Positions 13,911-20,544 of a stretch of DNA of 22,617 nt are shown piece by piece (position 1 is the first letter of the stretch; each line of letters starts with the position of its first letter). The position numbers were made by a program, and so were the translations under genes. The notes under the pieces were generated by a model. The model was not told the DNA's origin, ran no database searches, and worked only from the letters and a program-made list of their open reading frames with translations. Source of the stretch: a virus; the IMG/VR virus record IMGVR_UViG_3300038550_000094, positions 1 to 22,617 of that record. One strand, written 5' to 3'.

Positions 13911-13926
13911 TCCTTGTACGGATCAA
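13907..13926 (+). repeat. 7-bp inverted repeat across the stop codon
   Basis: TTGATCC (13907-13913) and GGATCAA (13920-13926) pair around a 6-nt loop, and the stop codon 13908-13910 lies in the left arm. There is no T-run. It may shape translation between the two paralogues; it is not a good terminator. Confidence 0.5.
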
Positions 13927-13952
13927 GTGAGTCGATTCGAGCGGACTGAGCC

Positions 13953-14402
13953 ATGGGCCAGAAGAGTCTGAGCTTCGACAGGCAGCTGCTGGAGCTGATC
14001 TTCACGGCCAAGCCGATTGCGCAATTGGCAGATGATGCTGCCTCAGCGCCATCGACCAGATTGTGGATCGGGCTCCATACGGCGGACCCCGGAGATGCGG
14101 GCACACAGGGCACCAATGAGGTCAGCTATGCCGGCTACACTAGAATGTCCGTCGACAGATCGACAAATGGTTTCATCCTTACGACCGATGTTTCGCAAGT
14201 GTTTGTCGTTCTCGCATCAGGGATCACCTTTCCAAAGGTCGATTCGACCTCGACTGGAACGCTGACGCATGCGAGCATCGGCCTTAGCCAGTCTTCGAGT
14301 GATGGGGAGATTCTCTATTCCGGCGATCTGCTTACGGCCATCGACTTCTCGCAGGGCGTCGCCGCCGTCTTGACCACGGACAGCTTTGTCATTGAGCAAT
14401 AG
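13953..14402 (+). CDS. Virion-type protein with LHTADPGDAGTQ motif, copy 2 (149 aa)
   Basis: ATG 13953 begins a paralogue of the preceding gene. Matching blocks appear in the same order: SFDRQLLELIFTAKPIAQLA, GLHTADPGDAGTQGTNEVSY, GYTRMSVDRSTNGFI, STSTGTLTHASIGLS and GEILYSGDL. The copies have clearly diverged, so the duplication is not recent. The ribosome binding site is weak, suggesting read-through from the gene before. Likely beta-rich virion component; family function unknown. Confidence 0.75.
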   Translation: MGQKSLSFDRQLLELIFTAKPIAQLADDAASAPSTRLWIGLHTADPGDAGTQGTNEVSYAGYTRMSVDRSTNGFILTTDVSQVFVVLASGITFPKVDSTSTGTLTHASIGLSQSSSDGEILYSGDLLTAIDFSQGVAAVLTTDSFVIEQ

Positions 14403-14414
14403 GCGGGCAGCGTA

Positions 14415-15776
14415 ATGGCATCGGTCAGCTTCACCGATTTTGATAGCGATGGATCATCTGCGTCAAGCTATTCATTTACCTGCACCATAGGATCAGGCGA
14501 CGGCACAAGAACGGTTTTCGTGCTCGTGGAGGTCCGCCAGACCTCCGGTAATAACGTCACCATCTCCAGTGTCACCGCCGACGGTACGGCGATGACGGAG
14601 GTGATTCAGGTCACCACCAACAGCCCGTCGAACGGTTCGCAGGCGGTCGGCATCTTCAAGATCTCCGCCGCCTCGCTGACGTCGCCGACTGAGACCAGCA
14701 TGAGCGTGGTGGTGACGCCGTCGGCGACGGCTCGCCGGGCTGCTTGCGCCACGGCGGTGACGGCTGACAGCATCGATACGACGGCCTTCTCCACGGCGAC
14801 GGCCAGCGATGCCACGGCACCCTCGCCGCCCAAGACCTTCGATGTCAGCCTGAACACGCCGGCCAGCGGATTCGTGCTGGCCATTGTCGGCGCGACGCAG
14901 TTGACCGGGTCGGGCGGCGGGTTTGATTGGACCGGTCTCACCGAGAACAACGATACCAGCGCCATCTATCCGACCATCATCTCGACGGCGAGCGCATCGA
15001 ATGTCTCGGCGCAGACGCCGCGAACGGTTACGGTGGCGACGAATGCGTCATGGCCGAGCGCCGTGGTGGCCGGCGGAGTGGCGGCGGCAAGCTTTGCGCC
15101 GCACACGGCATCGAGCGCTGACGCTGCCTCGGATGGAGCATCCACCGCCACGGCGGTAGGTGCCGCCAGGATTGCGGCTGTAGCTTCGTCCACTGGCAGC
15201 TCCGACAATACCGCCGATGGCTCCGCCCTGGTTTCCACATCCTTTTTGATGGGTGGAGCCGGCGATGCCACGGCGGCTGGCGTTGGGATCATCAGCGCCG
15301 ACGCCTCCTCGGCCGGCACATCGACGGCGACTGCGGTCGGAAGCTTCGTCATCGGGTTGACGACGGCGGTTGCCTCCTCGGCCGGCACGTCGACGGCAAC
15401 AGCTGTCGGCCGATCGGCCGTCTCGGCCGCCGCGCTCGCTGCAGGGGCTGCGGATCTGTTCGCGGTAGGTGCCGGCGGCATTGACATCACGGCAATCGTG
15501 ACGCCGCCCGGCCGCGGCGGTTTGGGTGGCTCCTGGCCGATCAGCGAGGATGAATGGCCGGGCGTGCGCCAGCAGAAACGCCGGCGGCGCAAGCGCAAGA
15601 CGCATCTCATCCGCACAGGCGTGTGGCCGGATGAAGCGTCGCCGCAGGCAGCAGGGCGCCCGCAAGCTATGCCGGACAAGGAAATCGATTTCAGTCAGCT
15701 GGCTGACGATGTGGCGATCGACGCCAACAATGAAGAGGAGGCGGCGCTGGTGGCAATTCTGGCGCTTGCTGCTTAG
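14415..15776 (+). CDS. Repeat-containing virion protein (453 aa)
   Basis: The N-terminal 215 residues form a Ser/Thr/Val-rich beta-type domain (FTCTIGSGDGTRTVFVLVEV, ASGFVLAIVGATQ, TVTVATNASWPSAVVAGG). Then comes a low-complexity stretch (about residues 225-355) with degenerate 23-residue repeats carrying ASSAGTSTATAVG. A highly basic block, KRRRRKRK (about 394-401), and an acidic Ala-rich end (FSQLADDVAIDANNEEEAA) close the protein. Repeats of this kind are seen in virion proteins of rhizobial-type phages. The layout suggests a globular head, flexible stalk and charged tail. It may be a surface fibre, decoration or internal protein, and which one cannot be decided. Confidence 0.65.
   Translation: MASVSFTDFDSDGSSASSYSFTCTIGSGDGTRTVFVLVEVRQTSGNNVTISSVTADGTAMTEVIQVTTNSPSNGSQAVGIFKISAASLTSPTETSMSVVVTPSATARRAACATAVTADSIDTTAFSTATASDATAPSPPKTFDVSLNTPASGFVLAIVGATQLTGSGGGFDWTGLTENNDTSAIYPTIISTASASNVSAQTPRTVTVATNASWPSAVVAGGVAAASFAPHTASSADAASDGASTATAVGAARIAAVASSTGSSDNTADGSALVSTSFLMGGAGDATAAGVGIISADASSAGTSTATAVGSFVIGLTTAVASSAGTSTATAVGRSAVSAAALAAGAADLFAVGAGGIDITAIVTPPGRGGLGGSWPISEDEWPGVRQQKRRRRKRKTHLIRTGVWPDEASPQAAGRPQAMPDKEIDFSQLADDVAIDANNEEEAALVAILALAA
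15303..15410 (+). repeat. Two near-identical 39-bp copies at 69-bp period (23-aa repeat)
   Basis: The block starting GCCTCCTCGGCCGGCAC occurs at 15303-15341 and 15372-15410 with only a few base changes, encoding ASSAGTSTATAVG twice at a 23-codon period. A more degenerate copy (ASDGASTATAVG) lies upstream near 15127-15162. Confidence 0.85.
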
Positions 15777-15787
15777 AGGGAAAATTC

Positions 15788-16132
15788 ATGAGCTCAGAGA
15801 CTTTCTGGCTGCCCAAGGCCTTGCCCTGGGACGCGCCAGATCATGATGAGACAACGCTTTACGCCATCCGCGCCCTGGCGGCAGGGACCGCCAATGAGGG
15901 GCAGCAGAGGCGGGCCTGGGCCTATATTCTCTACGTTTCCGGCATCGATGACATGGAGTTCCGCCCCGAGGACAAGAGCGGCGAGCGCGCCAGCGCCTTT
16001 GCCGGGGGCAAGCGCTTTGTCGGCCGGATGCTGCAGAAGCTGCTGCTGCCGATCATGACGCCGAAGCCGCCGGCTGATCCGGTGCCGTCGCGCCGGCGCC
16101 CTGGCCAGAGAAAGGGACGCAAATCCACATGA
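15788..16132 (+). CDS. Conserved phage protein (114 aa), FAxGKRFVG type
   Basis: ATG 15788 follows AGAGGGA. The protein has DETTLYAIRALAAGTANEGQQ, RAWAYILYVSGIDDMEFRPE, AFAGGKRFVGRMLQKLL and a basic tail (RRRPGQRKGRK). This A-x-x-A-L-x-x-G-T-A-x-x-x-Q-Q ... F-x-x-G-x-R-F-V-G pattern recurs in podoviral gene sets upstream of scaffold genes and recalls Bbp19-like proteins. Its function is unproven. It is helical, and a small-terminase or head-assembly role would be guesswork. The next gene starts on its stop as ATGA. Confidence 0.7.
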   Translation: MSSETFWLPKALPWDAPDHDETTLYAIRALAAGTANEGQQRRAWAYILYVSGIDDMEFRPEDKSGERASAFAGGKRFVGRMLQKLLLPIMTPKPPADPVPSRRRPGQRKGRKST

Positions 16133-16332
16133 ACTATCACGGAGTTATGCCCATGGCATCGAATGGAAAAATGACGGCCGAGGAGAAAAAGCGCCAGGCC
16201 GAGTACCAGGCCGAATGTGATTTGGGTACGCTGATGGAGGCCGAGAGGGTCAAGCGCGATGGCGGCCGGATGAAGGCGGCCATGGCGATGCGGAAGAAGA
16301 AAATGGAAGCGCTCGACCAGATTGCTGGCTGA
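16129..16332 (+). CDS. Small charged helical phage protein (67 aa)
   Basis: ATG 16129 overlaps the previous stop (ATGA). ATG 16153, with GGAG eight bases upstream, is an equally good start and would give 59 aa. The product is almost wholly helical and charged (MTAEEKKRQAEYQAECDLGT, AERVKRDGGRMKAAMAMRKK). Similar short AEYQAE...TLM.AE-type proteins occur beside the preceding gene family in other phages as I recall them. Function unknown. Confidence 0.65.
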   Translation: MNYHGVMPMASNGKMTAEEKKRQAEYQAECDLGTLMEAERVKRDGGRMKAAMAMRKKKMEALDQIAG

Positions 16333-16355
16333 GCGGCGAGTGAAGCGAGGGACTT

Positions 16356-17609
16356 ATGCCGAACGACGGAATCATGACGCAAAAGGATTTGCAGCTACTC
16401 GATCATCTCGACGATGAGGGCAATGAGAAGAAGCCGGCCGCTGAGGTCGATAAGGGCGGTGGCGACAAGGTTGCCGACGAAGCCGGTGGCGACAAGAAGT
16501 CGGATGAGGAGAGCGGTAAGCGCGAGAAGTCTTACAAGGATAATGATCGCGGCGGCCTGTTCGACAATCTCGATGATGACGACGAAGGGGGCGACGACAA
16601 GGCGGCCGACACATCCAAGGATAAGGTCGATGAGAAGTCGGCCGACAGCAAAGCCGACGACAAGGGCGGCAAAAAGGAAGACGAGAAGCCGGCCGACAAG
16701 GATGAAAAAAAGTCTGACGATGGCGACGATAAGGCATGGCGCGAGGAGCTCGCCGATCGCCTGCTCAAAGGGCAGGAGGACAAGCTCACTGCGGCCAAGC
16801 TGGCCAAGGCCCGCGCCTCCATTTTGAATGACCTGTCCCGTTTCAAGACGCGCCTGGAATATGACGCGGCCGGCTTTCATGCCAGGCAGCGCATCCGCTC
16901 CGGCGAGTTGCGCAGCCCCAGGCCGCAAACCGAAGATGCGGCCGAGCTTGCGGCCTGGCGCAAGGCCAATGACATCCCGGAGAAGCACGATGCCTATGTA
17001 CTCCCAGAGGTCAAGGGGCACGATTGGACAAAGGAAACCTCCATCGACATCGTGCTTGGGGCCGCGCATGAGGCCGACGTTACCCAGAAGCAGATCGACC
17101 ATCTTGCCAAAGCCCTTGTCGATCACGGCAAGGCCGTCGAGCAGGACATGGAAGAGAAGATGCTTAGGCAGGACCGGGAGGATCGTGATGCCGTCGATGA
17201 CGATATTCGCGTCCGCCATGGTCTCGGCGAGTTCAAGGCGCAAAAGGCGGTGCTGCAGCGCTTGCTGAAGGATGATGAGGTCTTCCCCGACGGCGCCGGA
17301 GACACGCTTGCCCAGGCGCGCTATTATGATCCTGAGACTGGGCTATGGCGCAAGGTGCTCAATCATCCGACCATCGCCAATGCCATGCTGCTGCTGGCCA
17401 AGCACGAATATGGCGAGGGCGGCTTCGTCCCGGGCGAGCAGCTTGCCAAGGCCGATGGCCGCGTGGAGGATCTGGAGAAGCTGAAGGACAGCGATTACGA
17501 GGCCTTCATGCGCGTCGGCGCCAATGGTAAGTCGCCGGCGGATGAACTGCTTGAGCTGAAGCGCGAGAAGGAAGCGCGCGATGCTCGCCGCGGCCGGCGG
17601 GCCGCGTAG
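16356..17609 (+). CDS. Probable capsid scaffolding protein (417 aa)
   Basis: ATG 16356 follows GAGGGA. Residues about 25-128 are an Asp/Glu/Lys-rich, low-complexity segment with no hydrophobic core. The rest is helical, including ELAAWRKANDIPEKHDAYVL, a motif common in phage scaffold-like proteins, and a C-terminal charged helix (ELLELKREKEARDARRGRR). Scaffolds guide coat-protein assembly and usually sit just before the major capsid gene. Here the capsid gene follows after the small zinc gene and an inserted minus-strand gene. Length, charge and place all fit, but sequence alone is not decisive. Confidence 0.75.
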   Translation: MPNDGIMTQKDLQLLDHLDDEGNEKKPAAEVDKGGGDKVADEAGGDKKSDEESGKREKSYKDNDRGGLFDNLDDDDEGGDDKAADTSKDKVDEKSADSKADDKGGKKEDEKPADKDEKKSDDGDDKAWREELADRLLKGQEDKLTAAKLAKARASILNDLSRFKTRLEYDAAGFHARQRIRSGELRSPRPQTEDAAELAAWRKANDIPEKHDAYVLPEVKGHDWTKETSIDIVLGAAHEADVTQKQIDHLAKALVDHGKAVEQDMEEKMLRQDREDRDAVDDDIRVRHGLGEFKAQKAVLQRLLKDDEVFPDGAGDTLAQARYYDPETGLWRKVLNHPTIANAMLLLAKHEYGEGGFVPGEQLAKADGRVEDLEKLKDSDYEAFMRVGANGKSPADELLELKREKEARDARRGRRAA

Positions 17610-17620
17610 CGAGGCAGCAG

Positions 17621-17848
17621 ATGGCAGCTGAGATTTTTCCGTTCCGGCCACGGCCACGCCCCTCATCGCCGCGAGAGACTGGGGCGAGCGCCACCAATCT
17701 CTGGGTCAAGCGTGAGGAGCTGCGGCGTGAGGCGGATGAAAACCAGCTGATCTGGGTATGCACTTGCGGCTCGAAGGTATTCAACTGGTATCGCCAGCAC
17801 GGTCTCAAATGCCACTGGTGCGGTAAGAAAACGACGCCGCCGCGGTAA
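17621..17848 (+). CDS. Small zinc-ribbon-like protein (75 aa)
   Basis: ATG 17621 follows GAGG, 11 nt after the scaffold gene. The 75-residue protein has a Pro/Arg-rich start (FPFRPRPRPSSPRE), a charged helix and two cysteine pairs, CTC (Cys47, Cys49) and CHWC (Cys64, Cys67), as in a compact zinc ribbon. It is the last + strand gene before the atypical 17849-18639 region. Function unknown. Confidence 0.65.
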   Translation: MAAEIFPFRPRPRPSSPRETGASATNLWVKREELRREADENQLIWVCTCGSKVFNWYRQHGLKCHWCGKKTTPPR

Positions 17849-17874
17849 GGCAGTGATTGCTCGGAATATTGGAG

Positions 17875-18213
17875 CTATGATTTTTGCTTGGTTTGATGCA
17901 GCGTATGTTTTCGCTCTGACCAAAGTGATTTTATTTGCGCTCTGCGATCGGGTTGACCGCTACGGCCATAGCGCAGCCAGAGTCTGATATGCAATAGATC
18001 GATGATCGCTTCGTCGAGCTGTTCTGGAGTCAACTCGATATGGGCGCTCCCGATCGTCTTGCCATTACAACTCATCTCGATTTGCACAAGGCAGTACTCA
18101 GATTCTGCGGGATCTGTTTTACTGTGCTTTGCTGGAAATGCGTTAAAGGTATGGATTACCGCGTCCGAGTCTTTAACTTCTTCTGACTTCCACGGACTAT
18201 CTGACTTTGTCAT
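17875..18213 (-). CDS. Lone minus-strand hypothetical protein (112 aa), possible moron
   Basis: The frame reads from ATG 18213 (reverse) to 17875; an in-frame GTG at 18255 is less likely. The product begins MTKSDSPWKSEEVKDSD and contains IEMSCNGKTIGSAHIELTPE, EAIIDLLHIRLWLRYGRSG and a Lys-rich end. Its balanced composition and predicted helix (ELTPEQLDEAIIDLLHIRL region) look like a real soluble protein and not a GC-rich shadow. It runs against all other genes, between the scaffold and capsid genes, with lower GC than its neighbours. These traits fit an inserted accessory gene (moron). A possible reverse -10, TATAGA, lies just before the ATG, but no clear Shine-Dalgarno is seen. I do not recognise the family. 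Confidence 0.55.
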   Translation of the reverse strand: MTKSDSPWKSEEVKDSDAVIHTFNAFPAKHSKTDPAESEYCLVQIEMSCNGKTIGSAHIELTPEQLDEAIIDLLHIRLWLRYGRSGQPDRRAQIKSLWSERKHTLHQTKQKS

Positions 18214-18611
18214 CGATTTTTCTATATGTGAGATCAGGGCTGGCGCGGACGCCACTCCGGCTTCGTGTTTATCCGCCGCCTTGGCCCCAAGGCCGCCGGC
18301 TCATGATGGCGGGAGGGGCACTAAGGCGTAAGCTTTATAGGCTTACCGGCGGAAATGGCTCCCCGAGCTCAAGGGGCAGCCCGATCTGCCCATTCAATCT
18401 ATTGCGTTTTGTCACTTTTCACAAGTGTCAGTCCGGTCTTCGCGGCCACCCTGTGGATAACCGCAGCCCCGCATCATGAAGACTGACTTCCTTTTGCCTA
18501 CTGGAAAGCCCCGACAATCAGATGCTTTGCGGTCCCGGCTCGCCGGCCACCCCGCGCCACAGCGTTGCTGACGTCGGCCACCCTGACCGGACGGCTCGAA
18601 CCAAATCCCTC
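18214..18611. other. About 400-bp non-coding region with hairpins, short repeats and one DnaA-box-like site
   Basis: No gene is convincing here. Hairpins can be drawn at 18278-18293 (GCCTTGG with CCAAGGC), 18328-18346 (GTAAGC with GCTTAC) and 18357-18381 (GGCTCCCC with GGGG-C-AGCC). CGGCCACCC occurs three times (18443, 18544, 18575), twice as CGGCCACCCTG. TGTGGATAA at 18452-18460 is the reverse of the DnaA-box consensus TTATCCACA. The stretch lies between the lone minus-strand gene and the capsid gene, in a place where related phages have little or no gap. It may be debris of an insertion or a control region. Confidence 0.4.
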
Positions 18612-18641
18612 TTTACAAGTATTAGGAAGGTCTGCTATAAT
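18612..18641 (+). promoter_or_regulatory. Near-consensus sigma70-type promoter overlapping the capsid start
   Basis: TTTACA (18612-18617) and TATAAT (18636-18641) are separated by 18 nt, which is close to consensus in a GC-rich genome. The -10 overlaps the capsid ATG at 18640, so a transcript from it would begin inside the first codons and could not give the full capsid protein. The AGGAAGG ribosome binding site (18623-18629) lies in the spacer. Either a chance match or a promoter for the intron/endonuclease. Confidence 0.35.
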
Positions 18642-18761
18642 GGTAGATAGTGCATTCCAGGTACAATACAGAGAGGAGCATGTTGCGGCGTTCGAGCAGA
18701 ACTACAGCATGCTTCGAGTCTGTTGCGTACAGGAGGCAGTAATCAAGGGAAACCAAGCGGT
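18640..18761 (+). CDS. Major capsid protein, exon 1
   Basis: The first exon begins at ATG 18640 after AGGAAGG and encodes MVDSAFQVQYREEHVAAFEQ onward to EAVIKGNQA plus two bases of the next codon. This is the N-terminus of a phage coat protein family whose members continue FLVAGSGGATAVTRGVNG, exactly what exon 2 encodes. Without splicing the frame ends at a stop at 18787-18789, after nine extra residues. The last exon base is a T, paired as U-G with the intron guide sequence, as group I introns require. Joining 18640-18761 to 19803-20514 gives 834 nt, or 277 aa, in frame. Confidence 0.85.
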
Positions 18762-19802
18762 CGATGGCCGCGTAACTGGGATTGAATAGCGGGAAAACTT
18801 TCTATATAATAGAAAGCGACCCGACGAAAGGTGTTTCTCAACCAAAACAAAAGGTGTTGAGATTGTGAATGAATCGCTAGTGAAGTACCTGAGTGGGCTG
18901 CTGGATGCAGATGGTGCGCTATCCTTTCAGTTTGCCAACAAAAACAAGTCAGGTAGCTATAATTTATGCCTGTTGATTTATCTATGCGCTTCTGAGGGCA
19001 TAGATAAAAATGGGTTTGTCAAGGATTTACCCAATCTTACGGGGATGGGTCACACGAGTGTAATTTTCCCAAGGGATGTGGTAATCTGCGGCAAGCCGAC
19101 AGCGCAAAGGCATAAGATAAACGTTTGGCAGGTGACCAAGCGTGCCGACCTGGAGATGCTTCTCCCGCGTTTGATCAAACACATGGTGATCAAGGCTAAG
19201 CACTGGCAATGGCTGCTGGAGGTTTGGCGTGAAAAACGCGGCGACCGGGTGTCGGCGGAATTAAAGGAAGCTCTTGTCGTGGCAAGCAAGGAATCACGAC
19301 GCACTAATGTTGGTCCTGTTAAACCGAAAAATCGTCCAACTTGGGCGTGGCTCGCCGGCTATCTCGATGGGGATGGTAGCTATGTCTACTCTTCCAGTAC
19401 AAGGCGGGGACATACTGAGTGGACAATGTCGGTAAGCACTGTGGCTCACATTAATGATCGATGTGTCGTTGATTTTTTGCATCAGACTTTTGGCGGGGAA
19501 ATATACCAGAATAGCAAATCACCAGTTCTGCACTGGAGAAGGCTATTAGGGTATCAGAACCGCTCATTTGCAGAGCAGTTTCTTCCAAGCCTTGCCAAGC
19601 ATTCTCGTTTCAAGCGTGACAAGATCAATGCGATTCTTCACCACCATCGGCAACGACTGAGTATCCCGGGCCCAGAGCGTCAATTTTGCGAAGTGGAAGG
19701 CTGTGGCCGCAGAGTTAAGGGTCATGGCCTTTGTCAAATGCATTACTTTCGCAAACGACGCGCTAAGGTAAGCGACAGTCTGAACGCATAAATATGCGTT
19801 TG
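18762..19802 (+). ncRNA. Group I intron in the capsid gene (1041 nt)
   Basis: The self-splicing RNA core can be drawn. P1: exon GCGGU (18757-18761) with GCCGC (18767-18771), giving the U-G wobble at the splice site. P3: CUGGGAU (18776-18782) with AUCCCGG (19663-19669). P-element: GAAUAGCGGGAAAA at 18784-18797, close to the consensus AAUUGCGGGAAA. P4: CGGG (18790-18793) with CCCG (18820-18823). P5: CUUUCUAU (18798-18805) with AUAGAAAG (18809-18816). P7: GACUG (19655-19659) with CAGUC (19776-19780). P8: GCGUC (19677-19681) with GACGC (19757-19761). P9: AACGCAU (19783-19789) with AUGCGUU (19794-19800). The last intron base, G at 19802, fits the omega-G. P6 is unclear, and the endonuclease gene seems to sit in it. 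Confidence 0.85.
18865..19791 (+). CDS. LAGLIDADG homing endonuclease encoded in the intron (308 aa)
   Basis: Two LAGLIDADG helices are visible: YLSGLLDADG (residues 8-17) and WLAGYLDGDG (162-171). Each ends in the acidic residue that binds the catalytic metal, so this is the monomeric two-domain type. The C-terminus (275-308) adds Cys275, Cys280, Cys290 and His293, a zinc-finger-like unit often seen on phage endonucleases. The enzyme would cut intronless capsid genes at the insertion site and so spread the intron. GTG 18865 is the first usable start in frame, shortly after the P6-side hairpin 18836-18862 and with only weak upstream GAG. The last 140 codons overlap the intron's R, P3, P8 and S elements, and the stop lies in P9. 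Confidence 0.9.
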   Translation: MNESLVKYLSGLLDADGALSFQFANKNKSGSYNLCLLIYLCASEGIDKNGFVKDLPNLTGMGHTSVIFPRDVVICGKPTAQRHKINVWQVTKRADLEMLLPRLIKHMVIKAKHWQWLLEVWREKRGDRVSAELKEALVVASKESRRTNVGPVKPKNRPTWAWLAGYLDGDGSYVYSSSTRRGHTEWTMSVSTVAHINDRCVVDFLHQTFGGEIYQNSKSPVLHWRRLLGYQNRSFAEQFLPSLAKHSRFKRDKINAILHHHRQRLSIPGPERQFCEVEGCGRRVKGHGLCQMHYFRKRRAKVSDSLNA

Positions 19803-20514
19803 TTTCTTGGTTGCTGGCTCCGGCGGTGCAACCGCCGTCACGCGCGGTGTCAATGGGTACATCCCCTACGGCACCGTCTCCAACGTGCAGAACACATGCA
19901 CGCTATTGGAGTACCACGCCCCATTTGAACGCACAGGTTTTAATGTCTTTGCGTCTCAGGGTGACCAGCGCCGCATCATGCAGATGTCCTCGGTTGCGGT
20001 GCTCAACCGCAATATCGATCAGCTGATCATCAATCAGCTCGATACGGCGACCCAGACGACTGGGTCGGCGGTCAAGGCGTCTCTCAATCTTGTCGTCAAG
20101 TCCTTCACCATCCTGGGCAACCAGGAAGTGCCGGTGTGGGAAGAGGACAAGATGTTCGCCGTCGTCACTCCATCCTTCATTGGCTATCTGATGCAGGTGA
20201 CGGAGTTCTCCTCGGCCGACTATGTCGACGTCAAGCCGTTCGTTGGTCCGGCCAAGAAGATGCGCCGGTGGATGGGCATCAACTGGTTCACCCACCCGAA
20301 CCTGACCGGCGTCGGCACCTCTTCGGAGAAATGCTACATGTTCCATCGCGATTCGATGGGCCATGCGGCCAACTCCAAGGAGATGAAGGTCGAGGTCGAC
20401 TATGACCGCAAGCAGGATCTGTCCTGGTCGCGGGCGACGCTGTTCCACAACGCCAAGCTTCTCCAGTCCGCCGGCATCGTGCAAATGATTCATGATGGCA
20501 GCGAATATACGTGA
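19803..20514 (+). CDS. Major capsid protein, exon 2
   Basis: Exon 2 completes the split Val codon and encodes FLVAGSGGATAVTRGVNGYI, then NTCTLLEYHAPFERTGFNVF, a helix and loop region (SSVAVLNRNIDQLIINQLDT), FAVVTPSFIGYLM, FVGPAKKMRRWMGINWFTHP, and KVEVDYDRKQDLSWSRATLF to the end. This is the body of an HK97-fold-type coat protein of the Phage_capsid_2-like group, as I judge it from pattern and position after a scaffold gene. It forms the icosahedral shell. TTG 19807 at the head of this frame is not a real start, because it lies in the middle of a conserved capsid motif. Stop TGA is at 20512-20514. Confidence 0.87.
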
Positions 20515-20544
20515 GAAATCTGGCTAAGTGAAAGGAACATTATC

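Noticed and set aside
14966-15679. Minus-strand frame opposite the repeat protein
   Set aside because: Ala/Pro/Val-rich mirror of the repeats; no independent support.
16395-17243. Minus-strand frame of 282 codons opposite the scaffold gene
   Set aside because: Leu/Val/Ile-rich mirror of an acidic Lys/Asp/Glu gene, a usual antisense artefact; no ribosome binding site or context.
19783-19800. Terminator after the endonuclease gene
   Set aside because: The hairpin lacks a proper T-run and lies two bases before the 3' splice site, so it is better read as P9 of the intron.
18640-20514. Capsid gene broken by frameshift, or interrupted by an intein
   Set aside because: The left reading frame meets a stop at 18787-18789 before the endonuclease frame, and no Cys/His-Asn intein junction residues are seen. 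Group I pairing at both ends explains the split.
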